Assembly (NCBI GenBank): GCA_965651695.1
Contig: CBFGTI010000004.1
Coordinates: 25,120-89,119, forward strand
Source: Imperialibacter sp965651695
GTDB taxonomy: Bacteria > Bacteroidota > Bacteroidia > Cytophagales > Cyclobacteriaceae
Length of the DNA stretch: 64,000 nucleotides
Direction: 5' to 3'
Shown: positions 44,897 through 53,758 of the stretch, in pieces
Layout: the number at the start of each line of letters is the position of its first letter
How positions within the stretch are numbered: position 1 is the stretch's first letter
The notes under the pieces: model-generated
Database searches by the model: none
What the model saw: only the letters and a program-made list of their open reading frames with translations
What the model was told of the DNA's origin: nothing
Made by a program: the position numbers and the translations under genes

Positions 44897-46048
44897 TTAA
44901 ACCCCCGTAAGCAGAGTGAGTATTTGGTGGCTTTCCAGTGTTGAAGGTACAATTGTGTCACCTTCCCGCACTAACTGTGTTCCCTCATATAGCAGGCGAT
45001 CGGTGGCGTCTAATCCAGACTCAAGCACGTAAAACTGTGGTAGCCGCATTTTTGGCACAATGCTTTTCATCCGTATGGTATTTGCCTCATCGACTACATA
45101 TATGTAGGTTTTGTCCTGGATCTCGAAAGTTGATTTTTGAGGGACAAGTATGGCACCAACCAGCTTTCTCTGTACCTTTATTTTGCCTGAAAAACCATGC
45201 TTAAGAAGCAGTTTGGGATTGGGAAACTTTGCTCTGAATGCGATATTGCCCGTGTTTTTCTCAACTTCACCATCTACTGTTTCTATTAATCCCTCGTGGC
45301 TGTAGAGGGCTCCATTTGCAAGCACGAGAGATACCTTTTGCTCCGTTAGATTTTCAGGTCCTAAATTCAGGTACTCTTTCTCAGACATATTGAAATATGC
45401 ATATACCTGCTCATTGTCTGAAATAGCGGTCAATAAAGTGCCTTCATCGACTAAACTTCCGGTTTTATGAGGAATTCTGTTGATTACTCCGCCGAAAGGG
45501 GCTTTAATTACTGTGTGAGACAGCTTAAATTCACTATTTGCAATTTCGGATCGGGCTTCTTCAATTTTCGCTTCCAGCGCGGCCAGCGTGGCTTCGGCGA
45601 GGTCAAGCTCCGACTGCGAGACGATTTTTTGCTCAACCAGAATCTTTACATTTTCTAGCTGTACGCTGGCGGTCTTTGAGTCGGCAATTGCACTTTTCAG
45701 ACTGGCCTTTGCTTTGAGCACATCTGCTTCGTATCCTTTGCTGCCAATGCTAAATAAGGGCTGCCCGGACTTCACCCACTGTCCTTCATCAACATATATT
45801 TTCTCGATGAAACCGCCAACTCTTGCCCGAATCTCTACATGTCGAAATGATTGTATATCTGCTACGTATTCATTTACATAAACCGTATCTTTTATAATCG
45901 GGTTGATAACTGGAAATACTTCAACTTGATCTGTTGTTCCCTTACTTGTAGTTGAAGTGCACGACACAAGGTTTGTGAAGAGGTATACTAAAGGAACTAT
46001 AAGCCCAACCGACAGTAGGTTGATGGCTCTGTTTTTTATTTTTTTCAT
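44897..46048 (-). CDS. RND efflux periplasmic adaptor (membrane fusion protein)
   Basis: A 383-residue lipoprotein adaptor, lipobox Cys near residue 30 (FTNLVSCTST). The lipoyl half-motifs VEIRARVGGFIEKIYVDEGQWVKSGQPLF and TVIKAPFGGVINRIPHKTGSLVDEGTLL enclose an alpha-hairpin (KAKASLKSAIADSKTA... EEARSEIANSEFKL). A beta-barrel and membrane-proximal domain follow. It lies 28 bases upstream of the pump gene, in the order adaptor-pump-duct. An 83-base gap with a short hairpin separates it from small protein B. Confidence 0.94.
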   Translation of the reverse strand: MKKIKNRAINLLSVGLIVPLVYLFTNLVSCTSTTSKGTTDQVEVFPVINPIIKDTVYVNEYVADIQSFRHVEIRARVGGFIEKIYVDEGQWVKSGQPLFSIGSKGYEADVLKAKASLKSAIADSKTASVQLENVKILVEQKIVSQSELDLAEATLAALEAKIEEARSEIANSEFKLSHTVIKAPFGGVINRIPHKTGSLVDEGTLLTAISDNEQVYAYFNMSEKEYLNLGPENLTEQKVSLVLANGALYSHEGLIETVDGEVEKNTGNIAFRAKFPNPKLLLKHGFSGKIKVQRKLVGAILVPQKSTFEIQDKTYIYVVDEANTIRMKSIVPKMRLPQFYVLESGLDATDRLLYEGTQLVREGDTIVPSTLESHQILTLLTGV

Positions 46049-46131
46049 TATTAAGCTGTATTAAAGAGAAAATGGGAATTGCTTCTTCCTGTTGGAACAG
46101 GAGAAGGTGACGAAAAAGTAGAATAAACAGC

Positions 46132-46509
46132 TTAGACTTCCGGGGGAGGAGAGTTGATGTCAATAAAATCGCTAATCACAATATTCCTCTGCAGGGCTGC
46201 AAAAGGTAATTTTTTTGCATTAAAAATAGGAGAACTTGTAACTAAAATGGCGTTGCAGTAAAATTTCTTAAACTCAAAGGAACTCCCGTCGTCCTGGTCA
46301 TTCTCCTCGTGTTCCTCTACCGCATTCTCTATCCCCAAAACAACTTCCAGGGCAAATTCAACAAGGCTTTCAATGTCGTTATAAGACAGATCTTCTGCAA
46401 TATGATCAGGATGTGCATCTTTACTGTCGATGCTGAAGTTAAGCAGATACAGCGCAAAAATAAATGCGAAAACTCTTTTGAGCGACAATATGTGAGACCT
46501 TCCCTTCAT
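46132..46509 (-). CDS. Small exported acidic protein B
   Basis: 125 residues, paralogous to small protein A at 39825-40208: leader RVFAFIFALYLLNFSIDS, acidic AEDLSYNDIESLVEFALEVVLGIE, EHEENDQDD and the shared SPPP near the end (DINSPPPEV). The middle of the two proteins (after the acidic run) is not conserved. I start at the ATG at 46509; a GTG 12 bases upstream is possible. It lies between channel B and the adaptor gene. Confidence 0.78.
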   Translation of the reverse strand: MKGRSHILSLKRVFAFIFALYLLNFSIDSKDAHPDHIAEDLSYNDIESLVEFALEVVLGIENAVEEHEENDQDDGSSFEFKKFYCNAILVTSSPIFNAKKLPFAALQRNIVISDFIDINSPPPEV

Positions 46510-46625
46510 GTTATCTCCCACAAATTAAAACAAACAAATTGAATTTCTTCAGAATTTTGCTTTTCCAATTGTCGGTTTAATGTTTTTGAAAAGGACATAG
46601 CAGCAGGTCTGCCATCTCTATCAAC

Positions 46626-48542
46626 TCAGTTTTCCGAAATTACAATCACCATGTCCTTCTCGTCGAAGTAGATAAGGTCCGACTTTTTCGGGTTTACCAC
46701 CACGCCATAGCCCATATTGGCGTTTTTTGCTTCAGAAATTCGCCGGTAGCCAATGGCCACCTCATTTTTGCGGGCAGCCGACTCCACGATGGTGTAGAAG
46801 TTGACTGGTTGCGTAGCGTGGGCGCCGATTGTAATGTAATCCGTTACCGGTTTAATATAAATTTCACAGCCCTCGGCATCGAAGAGGTCCTCAAACACAC
46901 GCATCAGGTACTTGTTTTCTGCTACCTGTGTCATTAGCAGGCTAAGCAGTTTATCACTCACAATAAAGTCGTCGGCGCTGGTTACGTCGGCCAGCTGGCG
47001 GTTTCGCAGGTCCATCATTTCCGATACCATATTGATTTTTCTTGACGATTTCGCCATGATGCTTCTAAGATGAAGCAATGTAATCAGTGTTTGGGCGTCG
47101 GCTTCCTGTATGGGGTAGTACTCCTGGTACGACAGCAAAATAATGTAGTCGTACTCGGTGCAGTCGAGCGACTCCAGCACCAACCGGTCGGTTGTATCGG
47201 CCTGTTCAAACTCCAGCGTTACGTTCGAAACCATGTCTCTGAGTTTTTCGATTACTGGCACCGGATCGCTGAATTTGGCAACCACCTTTATGTGCGATCC
47301 GGGCTTTACATATCCGTTCAGCTCCTTTATTACATTTCTGGCGCGGTGGTTCCAGCCAATGATCAGGATGGATTCGTCGCCCTGTTCGTACCTTTTTTCT
47401 TCCTCGATGCGGTCTTCGGCAATCTGGTAGTTCGTCAGGTTCGACACTATCATCGTGTCGTCGTCTTCGGTAATGCCAATAATTTGGTCACCTTCCTGTA
47501 TAATCCTGCTCATAGGCGGGTTAACCTCCACAAGGCCTACCGAAGCTGAATAGATGCCGATTACTGCCGAATCTTCATAACAAAAAAGCGCTTCGCGGAA
47601 GGTTTTACCCACGAGCTTCGGTTCTTCGGTAAAATAAATTTCGTCGCCGCTGAAGTCCATCAGTTCGGTGTAAACGACCGATAACCCCGACTGCCGACTG
47701 GTTTGCACCATTATTTTCGACACTATGTCATCCGAAAGTATCAACTCCACTTCATCCTGCCCTACCAGCTTCGCTACTTCAAAGTTTCGGCGGTTTTCTA
47801 TTTCGGCGGTGATGTGGTAGGGCTCTTTGCGGCGGACGGGGCTCGAAACTATGGCCAGTATTGTTTTGATAATCTGGCTGTCGGAGTTTTCATTCTCCTT
47901 GTCGAGAATAATGATAGACTTGGAGTCGCCGGGGTTGCCAATCTCCAGGTCGTGCAGGTCTATCGGGTTGCCTGTGCGGCAAATGATGCGGGTGTTTTTC
48001 GTGTTGCCTACCTTATCCCTTATCTCATCTTCCATCTTCACCTTATCCTCATCGGCCAGTATCACAATCTTCGGGTTTCGCTGGTTTTCGTTGGCAATAA
48101 CGAGCTCCGAAATAATGGTGAAGATCTTCGACGACCACCCCAGAATCAGCACGTGGCCGTTTTCCATAACGAAAGACCGCCCCTTGCGAAGCTGATCGAG
48201 CTTGTCCATAATGCCGTTGGAAATTAAGCCTATGAGTGTACTTACCACTATAATACCAAACATGGTGATGATAAGCATGTAAAGCCGGTAACTCCAGTTA
48301 CCGTCTGTTTCGCCCAGGGCGCCGGGGTCGAGCACGTGCATCAGGCTAACCCAGAAGGTATCGGTGTAGGCCCTGTCATTGCTTTCGAAGGGGTGAACCT
48401 TTACAATGAATAAAATATTGGCGTAAAGAAATACCAGGAACACTGCGCTCAAAAGCAGGTAAAAAACGAGTTTGGCGGAGCCTACCGACATAAAATTGTC
48501 GAAAGCGTACTTCATGCGGGCCTTCAATGACTTATCTCTCAT
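46626..48542 (-). CDS. CASTOR/POLLUX-like ion channel B
   Basis: A 638-residue channel with the same layout as channel A: TM1 ~24-48, pore segment DTFWVSLMHVLDPGALGETDG, TM2 (YRLYMLIITMFGIIVVSTLIGLI), RCK-like domain starting GHVLILGWSSKIF and a second one near 390 (ESILIIGWNHRARNVI). The RCK regions are nearly identical to channel A, while the first 85 residues and the central 345-420 stretch differ more. It is the first gene of the minus-strand string small B - adaptor - pump - duct - small A - channel A. Ion selectivity is unknown. Confidence 0.88.
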   Translation of the reverse strand: MRDKSLKARMKYAFDNFMSVGSAKLVFYLLLSAVFLVFLYANILFIVKVHPFESNDRAYTDTFWVSLMHVLDPGALGETDGNWSYRLYMLIITMFGIIVVSTLIGLISNGIMDKLDQLRKGRSFVMENGHVLILGWSSKIFTIISELVIANENQRNPKIVILADEDKVKMEDEIRDKVGNTKNTRIICRTGNPIDLHDLEIGNPGDSKSIIILDKENENSDSQIIKTILAIVSSPVRRKEPYHITAEIENRRNFEVAKLVGQDEVELILSDDIVSKIMVQTSRQSGLSVVYTELMDFSGDEIYFTEEPKLVGKTFREALFCYEDSAVIGIYSASVGLVEVNPPMSRIIQEGDQIIGITEDDDTMIVSNLTNYQIAEDRIEEEKRYEQGDESILIIGWNHRARNVIKELNGYVKPGSHIKVVAKFSDPVPVIEKLRDMVSNVTLEFEQADTTDRLVLESLDCTEYDYIILLSYQEYYPIQEADAQTLITLLHLRSIMAKSSRKINMVSEMMDLRNRQLADVTSADDFIVSDKLLSLLMTQVAENKYLMRVFEDLFDAEGCEIYIKPVTDYITIGAHATQPVNFYTIVESAARKNEVAIGYRRISEAKNANMGYGVVVNPKKSDLIYFDEKDMVIVISEN

Positions 48543-48922
48543 TTCGCTTAGGTTGTAGTATCGGACAATAATGAAAAAGTAAAATAAGGGATTGCTAAAA
48601 GTATTTGTTAGCCAAGATTGAAAAATTTTGCGATTCCCCTGCGTTTACGGGCGCCGGGGGGAAACGAAATTGCTTTTTTCGAAGGTAATAGCCCTGCGTC
48701 TGTCCCCGAAGCAAGAATGTTTCGGGCAGGGTGGTTTAGTGTGAAACAGATACCACCTGCCAACCCAATCAAACGACTGTTTGGCTCAGTCGCAACGCAC
48801 CTGATGGGTCATTCATTGGCTGGCGAGCTGTTCTTTTTAGAAAACTATCGTTGTCGATCTGTGGAAATTCTCTGCCGATACTAACGCCGATGGTTCGCCG
48901 GAACTGGCTGTTATAAACGAAA
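48543..48922. other. Intergenic region upstream of channel B
   Basis: About 380 bases. No gene recognised; a plus-strand open frame (48618-48884) has no protein-like features I can support. The AT-rich part next to 48543 should hold the promoter of the channel/RND gene string. Confidence 0.5.
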
Positions 48923-48947
48923 AATGGGGTTTTTTTAGAACCCCATT
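48923..48947 (-). terminator. Rho-independent terminator of the small peptide gene
   Basis: Arms AATGGGGTT and AACCCCATT (9 bases) around a 7-base loop. Read on the minus strand the stem is followed by TTTTT-type sequence. It lies 28 bases after the stop of the 51-residue peptide gene. Confidence 0.75.
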
Positions 48948-48975
48948 GAATGAAAGAGAGTAGTTTATAAGTTTT

Positions 48976-49131
48976 TTACTTGCCGCCTTCGCCCCATCCG
49001 TCTTGTCCGCCGTCCATTTTTAATACTCTATGAGCCTTTTTTGATTTTTTGACCGACGTGCCGGAAACCGACATGGGCGTGGTAAAGTAAAGTCCTAATG
49101 ATAAAATCATAAAAAATACATACTGTGCCAT
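48976..49131 (-). CDS. Small exported peptide precursor (51 aa)
   Basis: ATG at 49131; MAQYVFFMILSLGLYFTTPM then SVSGTSVKKSKKAHRVLKMDG and the end GQDGWGEGGK. The layout is a hydrophobic leader, a basic patch (KKSKKAHR) and a Gly/Asp/Trp-rich 13-residue tail, as in secreted peptide pro-forms. It has its own terminator and is divergent from the helical-repeat protein gene at 49297. A longer GTG start at 49167 is possible. Function unknown; a signalling or modified peptide is inference. Confidence 0.6.
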   Translation of the reverse strand: MAQYVFFMILSLGLYFTTPMSVSGTSVKKSKKAHRVLKMDGGQDGWGEGGK

Positions 49132-49205
49132 AAGTTCACTATTTATAATGTTTGAATTGGATAACACTAAGGTGCTTTCATTATTGATGGTGATTTACGA
49201 CAGTT

Positions 49206-49270
49206 ACTCACATTTGCTAACTATAATAAATTTGAGTAGTTACTGGCATTACAATAGGATTATTCCTATT
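49206..49270. promoter_or_regulatory. Two inverted repeats between the peptide and TPR-like genes
   Basis: ACTCACATTT (49206-49215) with AAATTTGAGT (49228-49237), one mismatch; and AATAGGA-TTAT-TCCTATT (49253-49270). Both lie in the 165-base divergent intergenic region and could be operators or promoter-linked sites. Confidence 0.4.
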
Positions 49271-49296
49271 ATTAATGGTTTATTAAATTATCTGCC

Positions 49297-50817
49297 ATGA
49301 ATGAGATAAAGAAATTGGTCAGGATTGTAACAAACAGGGTAAGGAAAAATGTGTCCCTGGTTGATGTCGTAAACCACGACGACGATCCTAACAAAGAGCA
49401 GTTGCTTTTTAACAACATTCAGAATGGACTGTACCAAACGGACGATGAGGCGGCGGAAGGTATGTACGGGACCAATGGAGCCGATCAGCGCTACCGGATG
49501 CTAAAGTCGCGTCTTCGGTATAAGCTTTACAACCTGCTTTTTTTTGTGGATTTCAACGACTCAAAGGGAAACATAGGGTTTCCGTATGAACAGGAATGCC
49601 ACAGCTATATTTTCCGGGCCAAAGTGCTTTTCAAAGAAGGCGAATACGAACTCGCAGAAAAGCATATCAATAAAGCTTTAACGATTTCCCGAGAGGCGGA
49701 GTTCACCGATTTGACGTTGCTGGGGCTGAAAATGCTGAGGATTATATATTCGGAGCTCTGCCGGCCCAACCACTTGCGTAAAACGATAGGTCGAATTAAG
49801 AAATACGAAGAGTTGAGCAAGTTAGAGGAGGAAGCGTTTAATATCTTCTACATGAAGGTTATGCAGCTGCGAAAGTCGGTTCATTCACGTAAAGTACACT
49901 TCGATTCTACCATAAAAGCAGTAGAGTCGCTGCGGAACTTGTGGGAACAGGGTAAATCGTACAACTTATTCGACAAATATTACCGGCTGAAGCTTTGGAG
50001 CAATGAGCTGTCGGGCAACTATGAGGATATATTGAAGGTGTCGGATGAAACTGACGCCTTGCTTGAGAAAGGGCAGTTAAATGCGTTGAGATTCGACATT
50101 CGTCACAGCTATTACACCAGAACCTACGCCTATTTGCGGACAAAAGATTATGTCAGCGGATTGAAAACCGCCAAAACCGGGATGGAATATATTTCGAGGA
50201 CATCCCGCAACTGGTTTTCGCACATGGAAAACTATTTCCTCATAGCACTGCATAGCAGGAACTATCCATTGGCGGAGGATATAATAGGGCAGGCGATGCG
50301 CAACCCTCATATCGATAAAATTGAATCTTTTGCACGGGAGCGTTGGGAGCTTTATAAGGCCTACCTGTATTTTATGCAGCCGGAAAAAGATGTGGACGAG
50401 GTGCTCAATTTCTCCAATATCTACGAAAAAATGCCTTTTTATACGCAGGACAAGCAGGGCTTTATGGTTGCCATCCTGATACTCGAGTTTATGGACCTCC
50501 TAAAAAAAGACCGCCTCGATCTTGCGCTCACCAAACTTCCCAACACCGAGCGGTACATATACAGATACCTGAACGACAACCCTGAAAGTCAGCGGGAGAA
50601 GCTGTTTCTTAAGCTGATTTCTATTATTGTGCAAAGCAGCTTTAACCCCGAAACTGCCGCCACACGGGGCGAGAAATACCTGAACAGGCTGAAGATGACA
50701 CCTGAGCCAGGCGACGCTTTTGCTGTAGTTGAGATAGTACCCTACGAGCAATTGTGGAGTACGCTACTTGAAATGATGGCAAACAACACCGTGAAGCTGT
50801 CTTTCGGCCGGCAGTAG
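49297..50817 (+). CDS. TPR-like helical repeat protein of unknown function
   Basis: A 506-residue cytoplasmic protein with no signal peptide or membrane segment. Residues 1-90 are a conserved-looking head (NEIKKLVRIVTNRVRKNVSLV; DQRYRMLKSRLRYKLYNLLFFVDF). From ~105 on, the sequence is a chain of helical hairpins with TPR-type spacing (YIFRAKVLFKEGEYELAEKHINKAL; YYTRTYAYLRTKDYVSGLKTAKTGM; FLIALHSRNYPLAEDIIGQAM). No HTH is evident. It is divergent from an exported peptide gene. In Firmicutes such pairs (RRNPP) form peptide sensing systems; that comparison is inference only. Confidence 0.75.
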   Translation: MNEIKKLVRIVTNRVRKNVSLVDVVNHDDDPNKEQLLFNNIQNGLYQTDDEAAEGMYGTNGADQRYRMLKSRLRYKLYNLLFFVDFNDSKGNIGFPYEQECHSYIFRAKVLFKEGEYELAEKHINKALTISREAEFTDLTLLGLKMLRIIYSELCRPNHLRKTIGRIKKYEELSKLEEEAFNIFYMKVMQLRKSVHSRKVHFDSTIKAVESLRNLWEQGKSYNLFDKYYRLKLWSNELSGNYEDILKVSDETDALLEKGQLNALRFDIRHSYYTRTYAYLRTKDYVSGLKTAKTGMEYISRTSRNWFSHMENYFLIALHSRNYPLAEDIIGQAMRNPHIDKIESFARERWELYKAYLYFMQPEKDVDEVLNFSNIYEKMPFYTQDKQGFMVAILILEFMDLLKKDRLDLALTKLPNTERYIYRYLNDNPESQREKLFLKLISIIVQSSFNPETAATRGEKYLNRLKMTPEPGDAFAVVEIVPYEQLWSTLLEMMANNTVKLSFGRQ

Positions 50818-51519
50818 CAGACTTTTTTTCGACTGAGCTAGCCTGCTTTCCGGCAGGCCTTTGCACTACCTGGTATTTGTGGCCGTTTGCCTCAGCCGGT
50901 TTGCCGAGCAGAAACCGTTGGCTGTTTTTGCATTAGGATTCGCTAAACCTGTGGTCTTTGAACAATAGCTGAGCTTGCCTCTGTTGTTGTTGCTGCTCAA
51001 TGGCAGGGTTTTCAGGAGCCAAAACAACGAGAATCCCCAGGAAATCTGCGGAGCAGGAACTAACGGCGGGTTTGCCTGTACGAGAAGTTACTGCAACCGG
51101 CAGACTTATGTGCTGCCAGGGGCTTTTACATTACCTGTAGCACCATGCCCGTCGCCCACGGCACTTCGACAAAAGCAGCAAGCTCGTTTTATTAGAGAAA
51201 TTTATCCCTTAATTTGCTATGGGCTATCCCGATCACAAATGACTTTTTCACCTGTCACACAAATACATTTGCCGGTGCCGGCGGTTACCCTACGCCCATT
51301 GCTGCACATGGGGCGAAACAGAATAATAGCGCCGGAGCAATCTTATTCACCAGGAGAACTTCGTTATGTGGGTATGTCATTCAACTTTTCTACCGCACCA
51401 CGCCTCAGCTGCCTGCCGGAATTTTCGGTAACCCGTAGCTTGCAGAACAGCGGCTACCGAAAAGAGGCGCAGGCATTTGCCGCTGGCCGGCTTTTCGAAA
51501 GCTTTCGCAGGAGGAATGC
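50818..51519. other. Long intergenic region with a possible TonB-receptor 3' remnant
   Basis: About 700 bases without a convincing gene. Near 51330-51400 one frame reads IIAPEQSYSPGELRYVGMSFNF, which looks like the last strands of a TonB-dependent receptor; receptors often precede yfiR in this phylum. Upstream and downstream of that patch the likeness is lost. Confidence 0.35.
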
Positions 51520-52086
51520 ATGCCGGTGTTGATGAAGAGGCCAAACATATTGATGCCGGTTGTTTTTGTAGCTGGCATTCTACTGCTATTCCCAATAAGG
51601 GCGCAGAACGCCCTCAGGCAGGAGTACCAGGTAAAAGGAGCATTTCTCTTTCAATTTTCCCAGTTTACCCATTGGCCCGATCATGCCTTTGCCAGCCCAT
51701 CGTCGCCATTTGTTGTAGGTATACTGGGCCACGACCCTTTCGGCAGATTTATTGACGACCTGGTGGCCGGCGAACAGGTAGAGGGGCATCCTATAGTGGT
51801 AAAACGATACGCCAGCCTTAGCGAGTTGGAGGCGTCGCACATACTTTTCATAAGCAAACAGTTGAACGAGCCGCTACCAAAAGTGCTGGAAAAGGCCGCC
51901 ACCATGGGTGCCCTTACGGTAAGCGAAATAACCGGCTTTGCGCAGCAAGGCGGTATGGTCCGGTTTTATGTAGATAACAATAAGATTAAATTCCAGGTTA
52001 ATGTGGAGGCAGCAAAGAGTGCCGGACTCACTGTGAGTTCGAAGCTGCTGAGGTTGGCACAAATATGCTGCAACGGTAACAACTAG
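51520..52086 (+). CDS. YfiR family periplasmic protein
   Basis: A 188-residue secreted protein of the YfiR (DUF4154) family. It has a leader (NILMPVVFVAGILLLFPIRAQ), then EYQVKGAFLFQFSQFTHWP, SSPFVVGILGHDPFG, SHILFISKQ, ALTVSEITGFAQQGGMVRFY and KIKFQVNVEAAKSAGLTVSSKLLRLA. In Pseudomonas YfiR binds the periplasmic part of the diguanylate cyclase YfiN. I start at 51520, where AGGAGG is well spaced; ATG 51532 is the alternative. The next gene, 3 bases later, is a kinase with a YfiN-like periplasmic domain. Confidence 0.9.
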   Translation: MPVLMKRPNILMPVVFVAGILLLFPIRAQNALRQEYQVKGAFLFQFSQFTHWPDHAFASPSSPFVVGILGHDPFGRFIDDLVAGEQVEGHPIVVKRYASLSELEASHILFISKQLNEPLPKVLEKAATMGALTVSEITGFAQQGGMVRFYVDNNKIKFQVNVEAAKSAGLTVSSKLLRLAQICCNGNN

Positions 52087-52089
52087 CGT

Positions 52090-53538
52090 ATGGTAAGGAG
52101 GCACAGATCGATAAAAAGTAAGCTGATGACGGTCATTTTAACGACCAGCGCCACCGTGCTTTTTATTACCTGTGCAGCCTTTTTCATTTACGAGTATTAT
52201 TCCTTCCGCAAGTCTATTATCTATCAGCTGTCGCTGGTGGGCAACATCATTGCTGCTAACAGCACAGCATCCCTGGCTTTTGCCAATACCGAAGACGCCA
52301 CGGAGGTGCTTGCGTCGCTGGAGTCGGAACCCCACCTGATCGGCGGCGTGCTGTATGATATGCAGGGAGAGGTTTTTGCCAAATATCCAGCCGACCTCGA
52401 TCCGGCGTTGTTCCTTGCCACGCCGGGGCAGGATGGGGTAACCCTGTATAGCGATTATGTAACGGGCTTTTACCCGGTGGCCGAAGGTAGCCGAAGGCTG
52501 GGCACGCTCTTCCTCATTTCAGACATGGGAGCCATGTACAACCGGTTTCGCCTGTATGGCACCATTGCAGCCGGGGTCATTCTGCTTTCTCTTTTGGTGG
52601 CCTACGGGCTGTCGCGCCTTTTGCAAAAGAGCATCACCACGCCCATACTAGCCCTGGCAGGCACAGCCAAAGAGGTGTCGGAAAACACCAACTATTCGCT
52701 CAGGGCCACACCCTACGACGACGACGAGATTGGTGCTCTAACCGATGCATTCAACCAGATGCTAACCCGTATCGAAGATCAGAACCACGAAATAACCACA
52801 TTTAACCAGGGTCTCGAAAAGAAGGTAAAGGAGCGCACCGGCGAGCTTGAGGCGGCATATAAAGAAATGGAAGCCTTTTCTTATACCGTTTCGCACGACC
52901 TCAATGCGCCGCTCAGGCATATCGACTCTTACCTCACCATGTTTTTGGAAGACTATGGCGAAACGCTGGATAAAGAAGGTCGCAAGATACTGGGCGCGGT
53001 AACCAGGAACAGCCAGAAAATGCGACAGCTTATCGACGACCTGCTGGCGTTTTCGCAGGTGGGCCGCAAGGAGTTGAAAAAGACCACTTTTTCGATGGAC
53101 GATGTGGTGAAAAAGATATGCAGAGCTTACCAGCGCAGGAGCGAAGAGCGGAAAGTTGAGTTTAAAGTGCAAACGCTGCCGGAAGTATATGCGGACGCCA
53201 CCACCATTCGGCAAGTGTGGGAAAACCTCATTTCCAATGCTTATAAGTACTCCAGAGACAAAAGCCCTTCGGTAATTGAAGTGGGGTGTGCAGAGCAGCA
53301 AGATCATTTTGTCTTTAGCATAAAAGACAATGGCGCCGGTTTCGATATGGAGCACTACGGCAGTCTTTTCACACCGTTTCAGCGGCTGCACACCATGTCG
53401 CAGTTTGAGGGTACCGGTGTGGGCCTGGCTATTGTAGAGCGGATTATTAGCCGCCATGGCGGAAAAGTTTGGGCCGACTCGGCACCGGGCCGGGGCGCCA
53501 GCTTTTTCTTTACACTGCCGAAGGTAAACTCGCAGTGA
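52090..53538 (+). CDS. Membrane histidine kinase with CHASE8-like sensor and HAMP
   Basis: 482 residues: TM1 at 12-33, a periplasmic CHASE8-like domain (35-150; IIAANSTASLAFANTEDATEVLASL, HLIGGVLYDMQGEVFAKYP), TM2 at 155-176, HAMP to ~232, then a kinase core with H269 in YTVSHDLNAPLRHIDSY, NLISNAYKYS, DNGAGFDM and GTGVGLAIVERII. The periplasmic domain resembles that of YfiN, the known partner of YfiR, but here the output is a kinase rather than a cyclase. The orphan receiver gene at 53759 is the likely target. Confidence 0.92.
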   Translation: MVRRHRSIKSKLMTVILTTSATVLFITCAAFFIYEYYSFRKSIIYQLSLVGNIIAANSTASLAFANTEDATEVLASLESEPHLIGGVLYDMQGEVFAKYPADLDPALFLATPGQDGVTLYSDYVTGFYPVAEGSRRLGTLFLISDMGAMYNRFRLYGTIAAGVILLSLLVAYGLSRLLQKSITTPILALAGTAKEVSENTNYSLRATPYDDDEIGALTDAFNQMLTRIEDQNHEITTFNQGLEKKVKERTGELEAAYKEMEAFSYTVSHDLNAPLRHIDSYLTMFLEDYGETLDKEGRKILGAVTRNSQKMRQLIDDLLAFSQVGRKELKKTTFSMDDVVKKICRAYQRRSEERKVEFKVQTLPEVYADATTIRQVWENLISNAYKYSRDKSPSVIEVGCAEQQDHFVFSIKDNGAGFDMEHYGSLFTPFQRLHTMSQFEGTGVGLAIVERIISRHGGKVWADSAPGRGASFFFTLPKVNSQ

Positions 53539-53677
53539 GATCGTCCCGGGTGACCGTTTGCGCCCGGAATGGTCGTCATTTTACCGGCGGCGGAGTGTTG
53601 GTGTGTGTTGGAAAAGCGGATGGTAGCCTGCCGGCAAAACGATAGTAAATTTGAGATGGTAAATTCACCAGCATTGT

Positions 53678-53685
53678 TATTTTTG
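53678..53685 (+). promoter_or_regulatory. Bacteroidota -7 element TATTTTTG
   Basis: Match to TAnnTTTG, 73 bases before the response regulator ATG; a TTTG that could act as -33 lies at 53650, slightly far. It suggests that the regulator has its own promoter. Confidence 0.4.
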
Positions 53686-53758
53686 CGGCGACAAAAAGCG
53701 AGTGTGCAGAACCAAACCTGTACGGCTTTCTGTTCTTAAGCGAATTTAACCAGCTGCG

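Noticed and set aside
48618..48884. Plus-strand 88-codon frame upstream of channel B
   Set aside because: No domain, leader or conserved motif seen, and it lies where the promoter region of the channel operon is expected.
50975..51532. 185-codon frame before yfiR as an intact gene
   Set aside because: Low-complexity Leu start, no coherent fold and it runs into the yfiR start; only a small patch resembles a TonB receptor end.
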